In this document: positions 8,402 through 21,700 of the stretch, piece after piece
Numbering within the stretch: position 1 is the stretch's first letter
How the letters are laid out: every line of letters starts with the position of its first letter
From: Synaphobranchus kaupii
Taxonomy: Eukaryota > Chordata > Actinopteri > Anguilliformes > Synaphobranchidae
Direction: 5' to 3'
DNA length: 64,000 nucleotides
NCBI GenBank assembly: GCA_029718625.1
Contig: JAINUF010000028.1
Location: forward strand, 988,328 to 1,052,327
The notes under the pieces: generated by a model
What the model was told of the DNA's origin: nothing
What the model saw: the letters and a program-made list of their open reading frames with translations, nothing else
Database searches by the model: none
Program-made: the position numbers and the translations under genes

Positions 8402-11317
8402 GGCTTATGCCCTACTCAGCACTGTATACTGGTGTCTAACCTTTTTTACAAGGTATACTTCATGGGAAATTACTAAAAGAGGAAGTACCACCTATTTTGG
8501 TGAAACTGTATTCTGTAACAGTTTGCACAAGCTTCTTGGAAGTTTTGTTAATATCTTGTTGTGCAATCTGACCACCTATGACTCTGTTCTTGACTGTGCT
8601 CAGTCCTGTGATATCTGTGTCTCTTGAAGCACAAATAACTGCCATTTAACATGTTTACTTCAGGTTATAGGATAATGTTGTTTTTTTTGTTCACGGACGT
8701 GATATTTTAATATTATTGGGAGTGAAGTGTTCTATATAAAGAATACTTTAATCCCTTCTGGTTCACAAATTGTTTTAAATCTACATGTCTGCTTGTTTTT
8801 CACAAACAGCCAGATGGACTCCTCTGAACCAGAGTTCTATGTATCTGAGGAAAATCTAAAGGCAGTCACTGAGTTTCAATGTGTTGGAGTCATGACTGAG
8901 TATCAACTCTCCTTTAAAAAATGGGTAAAAAAAGGTGGTCAATAGAGTAAAATTTAACCAGCCAAATTTTATATCTCTTAGGAACTGTTTTACCACTGAA
9001 GCCTCAGTCAAAACTTTAGATGAACGCAATAATCCTCCATCATCTGACGACATACTGCTTGACAAGCTACGTACAAGCAAGCAAAACCACATTGAAATCC
9101 ATTGCGTCTGTGTACAAACAAGCCCTGAATCAGGGCAACTAAGACCAAATTAATGGTCTGAGGACCGAAACGTCTGTGTTGCACTTTTGTGTTTTGCACT
9201 TTTTTCACTTGCACATTATTTAATGGTCCAATATAAATATACATTGCTATTGCATCTCGGCCTCTGGAATCTGTTTTTCCATGTTTTGGAGTGCGAGTAC
9301 CTTTGCTGTTTTTTACAAACAAGCCCTTACGGTCCTGGACAGAAAGCCAAATAGCCATCACCACTGCTATGTCCTACGAACGCACAACTTGCTGAGCTGG
9401 GAAAACACCGTAAAACAGTGCAGATGTTTGTCTTCTTTATAAAACTCTAAATGGCCCCGCCCCCTCAGCACCTTAGTTAAGCAGAAATCTACAAACAGCT
9501 CAAGCAGGTCTGCAGTAAGGCTGCATAGTTACAGGAAGGACAAGTGTTTTTAGCAACTCATTATCAACCACAGACGCCTGGACCACACTGCCACCAGACA
9601 TACATACAAACTTACACAACATATCGCTTCTTTGCCATTTCACTTAGGCCATGACTAAAGGACAAGCAACAATGCACACAGTGTTTAGACCAATACTCTG
9701 CATACTTTAGTGATTCCTGTTTATTTTGTAGTTGTTTTGTTTATTTGTTTGATCATGATGTCTCATGTTGATTGCAGCAGCGTCCCGTCACTCATCACTA
9801 TTGGGTTCAAATGTATTTGTATTAAGTCTGTTTCCTAAGTTCAGCAGTAATCTTAGTCCTTTGGAAGTTGTTGGGGCTCCTCGAGCATGTTATTGTTCAG
9901 TCACACTGTTAGTGTCAGTCAGCAGAGAACTCAGGATCCCTATCAAACGTTATCTTGACATCCCACCTCGCATCTCAAATAGAAGGGGGTATATTACTGT
10001 GTTTAGCTGCTTAGTAATTGTGAACTGAGGAATGTCCTTGTGAAGTTTTCACCCAAGCAGGATGGGTTGCTTTGATATGTCTTTAATGTTGGGATATTGC
10101 CATTTGCAGTGCACTTCTCACAGAAAAGTGTAACTGACTGAAGTGGACATGATGGGATTATCAGGGCAAAGGGGCGGTGCTAATTGTCCTTGTCATGTAA
10201 AGGAACAGAAAAACAAATAGAAAATCATGAAAACCTGTTTTATTTTGACAGTGCTTTTTGTAGAGTGTATGCCCAGCTATTTCCTACTTAGAGAAAATAA
10301 ACTCACAAAAGCATCAAGAATAAACAGTTAAAAACAAGCAGGTATTATACATATACCAAACATTAAACAGTCAGAGAAAGAATGCAAAAACTAAATGATT
10401 GTAAAATAAAACATTAATCTAAAATAAAACAATGTCTTCCAGAGTGGCAGATGTAATAAGATGCAGCCATTATGTCTGTGAAACATTTGACAAGCACTGA
10501 TACTGGTTCTTTAAAATGAACATATTATACATTTTGCAATTTGCCCTTTATGTCTTTGAAAAATTTGCCCTTTGTGTCTGAAATATGTATTAAAAATCTT
10601 AAAAATTAGTATCTTTCATCTCCAACTTTTTCAAGTTTTTAAAAATAAATTTGATACTGAAATGTGAGTTTCCTTTGCTGCTCAGTGAATTGTGTTGGCA
10701 GCCTGGACGTACTTAATCTGTTTGCTTTACAGGTGTTTTGCACTGAAACTTTGAGTTTAAATTGAATGGGCTGAGTGTGTCCAGATCCCTTAGCACAGTG
10801 TAAAGACTTATTTGTCTGCATCAATGAGAGCTGTCCATAGGAGGGAAGCTCTCCATTGCATTGGTCCTCCAGGGCTTAGCTGCTCTAATCACTCCACAGG
10901 CTGGGTTTACTCTTGGGTTTCAGGTTCACCTGCAACAGTGGAAGTGGAGAAATGTTCAGTCTTCATCACACAGCCGTTCTTGGTCAAACCTGGAAACGGT
11001 GACATTCAAAATCACAAACTGTAATTTATACTTGCTGGCTTTGAGTGGTCTAGTGCTGTGTGTGGCTGGATTTGATTTTATTTCTACATTTTTTCCTTAT
11101 TGGATGATTACTTGATGTTCATTTACCTTTTCATATTCTGATGTGTCTAACATAACATCCTAATATATTTATACGATTTAGCCCACACAGAACCACAATC
11201 TGTTCATTTATGCGAGTCCTCTTTCTGCCTAAATCATACATTTATATATTTATATAAACTTAAGAATTAAAAGGGCAGAGACTGTCTCTAGTGATAAGAT
11301 TCTTTGAACCGTTGGTT
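8402..11317. other. intergenic region: 5' flank of copy A, 3' UTR of copy B
   Basis: No convincing ORF. The right part (about 10020-11317) is the 3' UTR side of copy B. A minus-strand AATAAA at 10244-10239 is conserved near 19903 and 30180 in the sister copies, so it is a plausible common poly(A) signal. The left part should hold the promoter of copy A. A block at 8650-9125 is shared with the flank of copy C (28630-29090) and not with copy B. Confidence 0.5.
9127..9314 (+). mobile_element. 188-bp SINE-like retroposon with 13-bp target duplication
   Basis: Flanked by acaaacaagccct at 9114-9126 and 9315-9327. The sister site in B (about 19142) has one copy of that sequence and no insert. It ends in a T run. 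A related 174-bp insert is at 29092-29265 in the flank of copy C. The segment CTGAGGACCGAAACGTC at 9158-9174 resembles a hammerhead core, with a helix II too short to fold normally. Confidence 0.65.
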
Positions 11318-11499
11318 TCAGTACCACGGTCCCCTGTCTTCATTCAAAACTGAAAGATGTTGAGTACTTGGCTGTTGTGTCCCAGTGCTAGTGTCCTCGG
11401 TTTGTGGCCTTCTCCTGTAGTACCACAGCAGTACTTTCAGCATCCCCAGGGTGGCCACCACGACAATCACCACCCTGACCACTGTCTCAGTGCTCCACC
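11318..11499 (-). CDS. copy B TM and short cytoplasmic tail exon
   Basis: A 182-nt terminal exon after acceptor cacacag, phase 1. It reads GWSTETVV, Arg433, VVIVVVATLGML, Lys446, VLLWYYRRR, then a Thr/Ser/Gln-rich tail ending RGPWY and TGA at 11320-11318. There is no ITIM or ITAM. It is unrelated to the TM exon of copies A and D. Confidence 0.85.
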
Positions 11500-14400
11500 C
11501 TGTGTGAGAGGGAACACATATGGTTAGTGTGTCTGATGTAGTCTGTTCTCAGATTCAAGCTATCACAAAAAACGAGACCAGTTTAGTACAAAGAGCAACA
11601 CCACTTTACATTTCAAATATGCTATAATTGGACTGTCATTTCTGCAATCACTAGGCCACAGGAGTGACAGAAGTATTAATGCTCAGTTGAACTCTGTATT
11701 GAACTCTGCTTCCCTCCCATTGTGGGTTGAATTCAGATGTTTGTTTTAGCCTTAAATCAGCTCATAGAGGTGGTTGGAGGTTTTTACCTGTCTTTATCTC
11801 TTGGGGTTCAGTGATGGGTGTTGTTGGCAGAGTGAGGTGCAGGGGGACCTGTGCTCTGAGCATGCTCTCTGTGAACACCACACAGGCCCAGTGCAGCTGG
11901 TCTTCACTGAGGCCCAACAGGGTGAGATTCAGCATCCTGTTTGGGTGTCCCTCTCTCAGGACTTCCTGTTTTACAAGCTCCCCCCTGCCCCCCCTCATCC
12001 ACAGCCAGGCTAGAGTCACAGAGCCAATCACCTGCGATATCTCACAGTTCAGCACAACTGACTGATTCCTGTATGGACCACCAGGGGGCACTGTTGAGAC
12101 TGAAAGAGAGCATTTGTACTTGGATTATTTATTTATCTATCATTTTTATGCAGATATTATCCATTATTACACTCGCGTGTGTAGCGCAAGCCGGAGGTAT
12201 TGTTTTCGCTACTGTCTGTGTGTGTGTGTGTCTGTGTTTATGTCCCTATCATAACTCAAACAATTCTACTCTGTTTGTGAAACTTTGTGGAAATGTTGAC
12301 ATTTGGGTATTGACCTGAATCTTGAATTTTTTCCCCAATCGGTCAATGCCTGAGTTCATGTTTACAAATAATAACTCACACAATGGTAGCTCCTGATTGT
12401 TTTTTCTATATTTATTCCATGATAAAAAGTATTTATTGATTATCTTTGACTCAACACCAGGAAAATAAGATGGGCATGTGTACACTGGATTAGCCTATTT
12501 GTCGTCTGTTGTCTGACACAAAATATTGTTAAAACTGTTCATTTAAGAAGCAACATATACCACACTGGTATAATGTTAAATATGTTTTCAATGTAAAAAA
12601 AAAAAGTCAATTTACAATGCACTGTAATAAAACTAGCTAAATCTAGGTCTGCAAGATAACAAGCTCTATTCCAAAGCAATGCTACCCAATATTTCCTAAA
12701 TGTAACTTGACCCTGTGTTTTTTCATCATACCATCTGAACAGAATAATATACCTGCCATCCCAATTTGATCAGTTCTTTAAATTGTCTAAGCTTATACTA
12801 AATTTGTACTGCAAACTTACCCTGAATAGTTACCAGAGTTACCGTGGCCACCAGAATATTTTTTTCAGTATAACAGGTGTACCTTCCACAGTCTCCAAAC
12901 TTCACTGGTGAGATTCTCAGAGGAAAATTAATTCCATCATAGACAGATGAGAATCTCTCTCTATCTATCTCCCTGGAAATCAAACCAGTCTTGTGTTTAT
13001 CAGCTGAGGTCACAAGGATAGCATCTGGTCTTAGCAGTGGAACTCTGAACCAGTAAGCTTTACTGTATGAGTCCAGTGAATTACAGATTAGCACCACCTC
13101 ACTGCTGTTGAAACTTCCTCTGTACAGAGTGTGTTGTGTGCCAAATGTACCTGAAGAACAAAGTTGTGGTTAGAATGATGTTCTGCACAGTGCGATACAC
13201 ATATGCTACTGCTACAGGTAGTGAGCAACACATGGAGAAAAACTAACAATGTGAAAGTTAATCAGCTCACAGTGAGTTTGTGGAAGAGGAAAACTCAGGC
13301 CTCCTATTCCTTGCAAAATATCCCACCTCTCACAGACATGAAAGCTGTAGTTATAGGCAGCCCGGCAGGTCCGTTTTTATGCATGGCATGCTGGTATGTT
13401 ATTTCTGTCAGGACAACTCACGGATTTAAATGACATGTTTAATGATTGAATGTGCTGCATAATTATTTTAATTTTGGCGGTGAGTGGATCTGCTTTAGTA
13501 CTGCTCCAGAGCATGGGCATCTCTCCCCGCTAAACAGAAGATGACCAGAAACCCCCCATACTAAAGCAGATCTAAACAACAGGTGAAAGCTGGGGCGGTG
13601 GAGGGTGACAGCAAATTTCTTTTAACACAAGCCGTAAGCAACAAAGAGCAGCGCATCAGCATTCAAGCAGTACAGAGAGAACTAATTATTGGCTTAAAAA
13701 GGGCGCTCCATTAGAGGTGTGTGCATGTGATTGGCTTAAAAAGGGCGCTCCATTAGAGGTGTTTGCATGCGATTGGCTTAAAAAGGCCGTTCCATTAGAG
13801 GTGTGTGCATGTGATTGGTTTAAAAAGGGCGCTCCATTAGAGGTGTGTGCATGTGATTGGTTGAGTATGTGACGCGTGATTGCTAGCCGACCATGGTCGC
13901 CAACAGCGAGAGGTTCTCCGACAGAATTTGCCTTTGCGAACTTTGTTTGCGACGCTCATTGGCTTAACTAATGGGTGTCATACATACCTATGGTATGGTA
14001 GCCTCTACTTTGCGTTTACATTTTGTCCCTTGTTTACTCTGTTTCTCTGTTCTATTGTTATGCAGTACATTTGTCTCAGATGGAAACATGCATGCACTGT
14101 TTGTAGTGCTTTCAACATAAACATGTTAAAATACTTAATATGTCTTTTTTTTTAAACAAACACAAATGTTGTGATTTCAATAGCGAGGCTGTTTTCTTAT
14201 TTTTTTGTCACCCAACGTGGGGCGGAGTGTATCCAATTCCCACCCTAATTTAGAATATCCAGTTAGTATTTACAGCTGTGTTCATACGTGGTCTCTCACT
14301 GCCAAATTAGGAGGGTGAAAACTTCCGTATTTCTCTTCCGGAACACGTGGGGCCCTATCTTACACCCGGCGCTAAGCGGCGCTAACCCAAACGCAAGTGT

Positions 14401-17400
14401 CTTTGCTATCTTACACCCGGCGCATGGTTCATTATAACGCCATGCGTTCACGTCGTTTAAATACCATGTATTCTTGCGCCCATTACAAGTGAACTGGGCG
14501 TGTTGGTCTTAAGATGGGGATTGGCCCTACAGCCTTTTGGCGTATTGCTATCTTGAGCCAGCAGAAAGCGCTTGCGCTAAAACCACCACAAACCTGGTCT
14601 AAAGTCATGTCGCAGTTGTTTACATGTTATTTTAAGGCGCATATAAGTGCGTCTACATAGGCGTGTGCACAACGCGTGTACACCCTCCTGTCTGTTACAC
14701 ACAGGGGCGCGCACAAGCATGACTAAAATATCAAGATTACAATGTGAAATATTATTATTGTGTAGGCTATATAACAAAATGCATAATAATAAAAGGGTCC
14801 ATAGGTCAACGACCACATAGCTACCTGTCCCTCAGCGAAGGGGAATGCCGAATTAAATTGCTTTCAGCCCACTCCATCAACATCCAAGCGATGTGCGATG
14901 GTACGTGTAAGGTTACATGTAGGCTATAGACTATTCACAATTATCCTGGATCAATCTATGACTTAGCCTATATTTGCCAATAATTCCTGTAATCTTCTGG
15001 GGGGACAATCTTCTGTTACGGGACAATGGCTGTCCATTAAAAATGGCTTTCCATTTACTGATAACACCAATATCAAGCCTAATGCGCAAATTGTCATTTA
15101 CACCTAATGCGTGAATTGTCATTCAATGGAAACCTCGCGCACTGCAATTTGCGCTCCAGATGTCATTACAATACAGCTCTCTAGGCCTACAGCCTGTAAG
15201 TAAATAGAATGGTTTTGACTGAAAAAAGTTCAAAACCTTGTCCAGTGAATATTGCATTTATTGTTTTTCAAATAGCCTAAGCTACAGCGGATTCGCTGTG
15301 CATAAGGTGTTTTCCATAGCCTACGGTTAAACAACGGAGATAAATGTCACCATGTTAACTGAATTTGAACCTTAGCTGTTCTTCGTCCTTCATATTTTTT
15401 AAATTACAGTGACCAGGTTTCCATACTCTCAGCTTATTAAAACCCAGCTGATTTCACTTGTTATTCCATAACTGAACAAAACGATTTTAAAGAGAACTAA
15501 GCGTCTAATTAGAAATGAAAACAAATTTGCAGCACGTTACACAATTAATTCACAATGAATTTTAATGCAATTATCTGCATGTGCGCTGCATGTTCTCTAT
15601 TTCCCCTGCTGTAAATTGCACGTTTCATGGTCTTCCTGGGAAAGTGGATTGTTTTAAAGCATTACTACCAGTAAAACAGGTTGGTCACATTTCCATAAAC
15701 AGGACATTATAAAAGGGGAAATATGTGTGAACTATGGGTTGCCAACCAGACAGCTTTATTGTATTTAGTGTCATCATTAAGGCAAAATAACGGTATTTAT
15801 GTTATTAATCAATATTACTATGCAGGTAGCTTAATGAACTTCGGATGAAGCTTGAACTTCGAGAACTCCATGAGAACAGCCTCGTAGAATTGATGTTTGA
15901 CACTTTCATTGCATAATCAAACGAAATTTGTTAAAGAAGCAGGCTAATTTGGCGTTTTCTAAGGTGAGACTGAAGCCATTGATAGCTTATTCTCAGCTGT
16001 TGTATGTCCTTTTAAAGAAATTTAAAATGGTTAGTCCGAATAATATTGATCATACTATTGATCCATTTAGCCTATTCCTTGATCGCACTAAACATGCACT
16101 AAAGGGAATGGGATATGACATTTTTGAATCCTTTACTTTGTGCTGATCTATATTCTCTGTGGAAGTTCGGCAGCAGAGCGAACGTGGCCATTGCAACTTG
16201 TTGCTCTTCTTTGTTGTTGTAGTCGACCAGTGCCGGCACTACATTCGTAGGTAACGTACAGTATCGCTCCGCCGCCGTACTTCAACGATAGTTTGACTTC
16301 AAAAATGATGGTATAAACACTCAAAATAACCCAAATAGACTGTCGTTGTATTTTATTTGCTTTGGGTGCACTGTGGAGTGTTTAAGTGCGTTTGGTATTG
16401 GATGCTACCGGTTACCATAGAGTTGTGCTAGCATTAGCAATGTGTGTATGTTCAAAAGAAGGGACAGCATGGAATTAGCTGAAAATGGTTTCCATCAATC
16501 AACTACATCATGGGTAAGTCGTAATTGAGACATTCCGTCCAAAATTCCAAACTATCCCTTTAAGGCTAAGGATGCTTTCATAAATGCTCCAGGGAAAACC
16601 ATATACATAGTAACATACCCACGTAGACTTCAAGTGTGTTGGGAACGCTGAAAATAAGTGCTCCGTTCGATTGGAGTGTACAGCTATAATTTCCAGCACT
16701 GTGAAGGTCAGTACTGTGGATGGTGATGTGGGCAGTTTGGTTAATGATCAGCGTTGTGTTAGCAGTGGGTTCTCTGTCCCTTTCCCAGTCCAGTGTAGCT
16801 GAATCTGGAAGGCGGGATACCTCGCAGCTCATGGTCACATCAGATCCTTCATCGACTCTGGCCGAGTGAAGTGGTTGCACTGTAGGAGCAAAGAGCAATT
16901 GATTTAGAGAAGCTTGTAGATATTTTTGTCATATCATTGTGTAGCTACATCTCAACACCAGTCATCAACTTTAAAGCCATATAAATTCCTCCAGGTGTTG
17001 GGAATTCTACAGAGGAGGAAAGAATGCTCCACACACCAAAAGATGTCTTACATTCATTTGCCTTTGCGATTATTTTTATTTGAGGACAAGATCACAAACA
17101 TTTCAGCGTTTGAGCTTTCTTAATTATAACAGTCAATTCTAGAGAGAAAACATAGGATCATAAAGTTATCCAGTTAACTGAGAGAATGATTAGGCTGTAT
17201 CATCACATTAGTGAGATTTCAGTCCACGAAAATGCACTAGAATGTGATTTAGATGTGTGATTTATTCATAGACAGTGTTAGCTGCGCTATCAAAACAAGG
17301 GAAACATGAGCCACCACTTTGTATTATTCTCACTTACCGAAAGATACATTCTTATGTACAGTGACATTATTTACAAACTACATAAAAGAGTAAATTTACC

Positions 17401-18775
17401 TTTTACAGTGAACACTTCAACCTGGACCAAGTTTATTTCCTCTGGTTTAGTTTGAATAAAAGTAAAAACTCCTGCATTTTTTAAATCTGGCCGCAGAGAA
17501 ATGTCGTACTTCATTTCTCTTAGAAAGGACACCTCCCTCATATTAAAGACATGTTTTCCATTGGACTGTATAGTTATTATCCGAGTGTTTATGTAGCTCC
17601 CATCATGTGATGTCCACTCCCAGATGAATTCTGTCCCATTGGTGTCAGCAGGGGCTTGTAGAGAGATGCTATCTCTCTGCCCAGAAAGGATGTATTTGTA
17701 CTGCACCAACACTGCAGAAAGAGAAATATACAAAATGCAACGATCCAATTGAACACAAGGCATGATGCTATTGCATTTTAATTGATGGGATAATAGCAGT
17801 GAGTTCATTAAATGTAAACCCAGATGATTAAACTCAAGTTAGTCTGGAGTCTGGTACAGATCTATAAACAGATAAAAATGTAATTCCCACAGCTCAAATT
17901 AATAGCTAAGCTATTTTATACTGGGATGGAAACGTGTCGCTTGTACCAGCTGTAGTCATGCTTTTATACCCAAGATCTGCATGATTAGTTTCTGTACTCA
18001 ATGTGGGTTTGCAGTAAATTTTCTTTTTTGGATGAAACTTCCTTTAGGGGAATGCTGGCAAACATGAATAGCTTGAGATTAGAACTGTTTGCAGTACTCT
18101 TAATCATAAATGAACACTATTAGCTTCTGTTAATATTTTTGTTTTATTAATTTTGCCATTCAAAGACATTCACCATTGTGGGTAGTGTATGGACTAATGG
18201 TAAATCTGTCTTGACGATAAAGTTACTGTACAAAAAAACTTTGCAAATTTACATATATCACTGCATGTACAGCCGACTGATTGCTTTAATAACAATTTTA
18301 ATAATTTCATTCATAATTTAATAATATAATTTAATATTTAAAACGTCTGAGTAACTGCCTGGCATTGGCATATAAAACCATGTCATTGTTAAATGCAATA
18401 TGAAAATATTCAACTTTTACCTCTTGATAATTCATTATAATAGTGGCAGTCTATGTCACACTCCTTAATTAATAATGTTTATTTTTTAATGTAAATGGGT
18501 TACTTTTTAATACTTTTAATACTTTTTAATACTATTTTTTGGGTTTCTTTCCCATGTGTTACCACATATTTTAGTCTCCAGTAGTTAAATAAAGTAATAA
18601 TATCTCCAATACAATATTGTTCTGCCATCATTAGTTTGCTTAAATGTTAAGATTTTAAGATTTATATAAATATATAAATGTATGATTAAGGCAGAAAGAG
18701 GGACTCACCCTCAGATGAAAGTCTGGCACAGAATCCTGATATCCACACCAGGGTCCACCACAGTACCATCCCCAT
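11318..18775 (-). CDS. Ig-superfamily receptor gene, copy B (short tail, charged TM)
   Basis: Complete gene. Exons: SP 18775-18709, D1 17711-17400, D2 16879-16619, D3 13150-12821, D4 12090-11788, TM plus tail 11499-11318. The total is 1455 nt, 484 residues plus TGA, in frame throughout with GT-AG phase-1 joins. Ig domains span roughly residues 23-126, 127-213, 214-323 and 324-424. The last exon encodes TM and a short polar tail with Arg433 and Lys446 in or at the edges of the membrane segment. A basic residue there usually lets a receptor pair with an ITAM adaptor such as FcR-gamma or DAP12, so an activating role is inferred. The D3-D2 intron holds a 3.26-kb segment absent from the other copies. 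The family and ligand are unknown. Confidence 0.87.
11788..12090 (-). CDS. copy B Ig domain D4 exon
   Basis: A 303-nt phase 1-1 exon, 288 bp upstream of the TM exon. It has [13 protein letters not shown] and HWAC as in the other copies. Confidence 0.86.
12078..12091 (+). promoter_or_regulatory. CTCF-like motif in D4 exon, copy B
   Basis: CCACCAGGGGGCAC at the D4 acceptor, identical in position to copies A, C and D. Confidence 0.45.
12821..13150 (-). CDS. copy B Ig domain D3 exon
   Basis: A 330-nt phase 1-1 exon, one codon shorter than copies A and D within FSSVYDG. It keeps VVLICNS, AYWFR and DCGRYTCY. Confidence 0.86.
13303..16563. other. copy B-specific 3.26-kb intron segment
   Basis: Copies A, C and D do not share this stretch of the D3-D2 intron. 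It holds a 42-bp tandem repeat (13688-13860). A GC-rich block at about 14346-14700, with two 'atcttacacccggcgc' motifs, has the look of a common teleost DNA-transposon end. The right end, 'ttccaaactatccc', meets a TTAA. I found no long ORF and no matching terminal repeats that define a single element. Confidence 0.55.
13688..13860. repeat. 42-bp tandem repeat, about 4 units
   Basis: 'attggcttaaaaagggcgct' recurs at 13688, 13730, 13772 and 13814 (period 42), with a partial unit at 13856. The units are near-identical. Confidence 0.92.
16619..16879 (-). CDS. copy B Ig domain D2 exon
   Basis: A 261-nt phase 1-1 exon, donor GTATGT. VTMSCEV, LDWERD, sequon NQT and GNYSCTL are present. Confidence 0.87.
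17400..17711 (-). CDS. copy B Ig-like domain D1 exon (no canonical cysteines)
   Basis: A 312-nt phase 1-1 exon. It has FIWEW and NAGVFTF but no B- or F-strand Cys, as in all copies. It carries two codons (in SFLREMK) missing from copy A. Confidence 0.83.
18709..18775 (-). CDS. copy B signal-peptide exon
   Basis: ATG at 18775-18773. It has the same hydrophobic leader as copy A with GFCAR in place of GFGAR, donor GTGAGT, phase 1. Confidence 0.85.
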
Positions 18776-21700
18776 GGCTTATGCCCTACTCAGCACTTGA
18801 TACTGATATCGAGCCTTTTTACAAGTTATACTTCACAGGAAATGGCTGAACAAAGAGGAACTACAAACTATTCTGTCCAAGTTGTGTTCTGCAATAGTTT
18901 GCAAAAGCTAACTATGGCTCTGTTCTTGGCTGTGCTCAGTACTGTGATATTTGTGTCTCTTGAAGCACAAAGAACTTGCATTTAACATGTTTACTTCAGG
19001 TTATAGAACAACATATCCAACAGACCACTGAAGCCTCAGTCAAAACTTTAGATGAACACAATGATGCTCCATCATCTGACATACTGCTTGATAAACTGGG
19101 TACAAGCAAGCAAGACCACATTGAAATCCATTGCTTCTGTGTACAAACAAGCCCTTACGGTCCTGGACAGAAAGCCAAATAGTCATCACCACTGCTATGT
19201 CCTACGAACGCACAACTTGCTGAACTGGGAAAACACTGTAAAACAGTGCAGATGTTTGTCTTCTTTATAAAACTGTAAATGACCCCGCCCCCTCAGCACC
19301 TTAGTTAAGCAGAAATCTACTAACAGCTCAAGCAGGTCCACAGTAAGGCTGCATAGGTACAGGAAGGAAAAGTGTTTTTAGTCAACCACACACGCCTGGA
19401 CCAAACTGCCAATAGACATACATGTACATACAAACTTGCACAACATATCGCTTCTTGGGTTCAAATGTTCCCAAACAAATGTATTTGTATTAAGTCTGTT
19501 TCCCAAGTTCAGCAGTAATCTTAGTCCTTTGGGAGTTGTTGGGGCTCCTCGAGCATGTTATTGTTCAGTCACACTGTTAGTGTCAGTCAGTAGAGAACTC
19601 AGGATCCCTATCAAACGTTATTTTGACATCCCTCCTCACATCTCAAATAGAAGGCTCTATATAACTGTGTTTAGTTGCTGAGTAATTGTGAACTGAGGAA
19701 TGTCGTTGTGAAGTTTTCACCCAAGCAGGATGGGGTGCTTTGATATGTTATTAATGTTGGGATATTGCCATTTGCAGTGCACTTCTCACAGAAAAGTGTA
19801 ACTGCCTGAAGTGGACATGATGGAATTATCAGGGCAAAGGGGCGGTGCTAATTGTCCTTGTCATGTAAAGGAACAGAAAAACAAATAGAAAATCATGAAA
19901 AGCTGTTTTATTTTGATAGTGCTTTTTGTAGAGGGTATGCCCAGCTATTTCCAACTAAGAGAAAATAAACTAACAAAAGCATCAAGAATAAACTGTTAAA
20001 AACAAGCAGGTATTATACATATACCAAACATTAAGAGAAAGAATGTAAAAACAAAATGATTGTAAAATAAAACATTAATCTAAAATAAAACAATGTCTTC
20101 AGATGTAATAAGATGGAGCCATTATGTCTGTTAAACATTTGACAAACACTGATACTGGTTCTTTAAAATGAACATATTATACATTTTGCAATTTGCCCTT
20201 TATGTCTTTGAAAAATTTGCCCTTTGTGTCTGAAAAGTTTATTAAAAATGAGTATCTTTAATCTCCAACTTTTTCAAGTTTTTAAAAATAAATTTGATAC
20301 TGAAATGTGAGTTTCCTTTGCTGCTCAGTGAATTGTGTTGGCAGCCTGGACATACAGTGCATCCGGAAAGTATTCACAGCGCTTCACTTTTTCCACATTT
20401 TGTTCTGTTACAGCCTTATTCCAAAATTGATTAAATTCATTTTTTCCCTCAAAATTCTACACACAACACCCCATAATGACAATGTGTATCATATTTCATA
20501 TTTGGTCGCATATCCTTTACATGCTGTTACTTCCTGAAGTCTGTGACCATCAACATCAAAAAACTGTCGATATCTTATTTTCAGGTACTGTTACAAGCGA
20601 TACTATAACCTCTCTGCATTTGAATGGATCTCTATGGAAATTGGGGGGTGAGACTAGATTCAGCTGTAAATTACACTGGTACAGTATGGAACACATGGCT
20701 GGCTAAATGGCTGTAAGTTATCAAGGGTCTGAGCTATCAAACGAGCCCCAAACCATCACTCTGTTGCCAGATATGGAGTAGATGTGGATGGATCACTTTA
20801 AGGGTTGTTTCTCCTGACTTTTTTCCCTATAGAGTTCTATAGGAAAATGAGTCCGGAGAAATAACCCTTGCAGTGATCCATCCACATCTACTCCATATCT
20901 GGCAACAGAGTCATGGTTTGGGGCTCGTTTGATAGCTCAGACCCTTGATAACTTACAGCCATTTAGCCAGCCATGTGTTCCATACTGTACCAGTGTAATT
21001 TACAGCTGAATCTAGTCTCACCCCCCAATTTCCATAGAGATCCATTCAAATGCAGAGAGGTTATAGTATCGCTTGTAACAGTACCTGAAAATAAGATATC
21101 GACAGTTTCTTTGATGTTGATGGTCACAGACTTCAGGAAGTAACAGCATGTAAAGGATATGCGACCAAATATGAAATATGATACTTTAAAAATACGTTAA
21201 AGCAAAGGGTATGAATACTTATGTAAATGAGAAATTTAAGTTTTTTATTTTTAATAAATTTGCAAAAATCTCAAAAAAACTTTTTTCACATTGTCATTAT
21301 GGGGTGTTGTGTGTAGAATTTTGAGGGAAAAAATTTATTTAATCAATTTTGGAATAAGGCTGTAACAGAACAAAATGTGGAAAAAGTGAAGCGCTGTGAA
21401 TACTTTCCGGATGCACTGTACTTAATCTGTCTGCTTTACAGGTGTTTTGCACTGAAACTTTGAGTTTAAATTGAATGGGCTGAGTGTGTCCAGATCCCTT
21501 AGCACAGTGTAAAGACTTATTTGTCTGCATCAATGAGAGCTGTCCATAGGAGGGAAGCTCTCCATTGCATTGGTCCTCCAGGGCTTTGCTGCTCTAATCA
21601 CTCCACAGGCTGGGTTGACTCTTGGGTTTCAGGTTCACCTGCAACAGTGGAAGTGGAGAAATGTTCAGTCTTATCACACAGCCATTGGTCAAATCTGGAA

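Noticed and set aside
8727..8945. Short ORF starting MFYIKNTL in the flank of copies A and C
   Set aside because: No recognisable domain or splice support, and missing from copy B.
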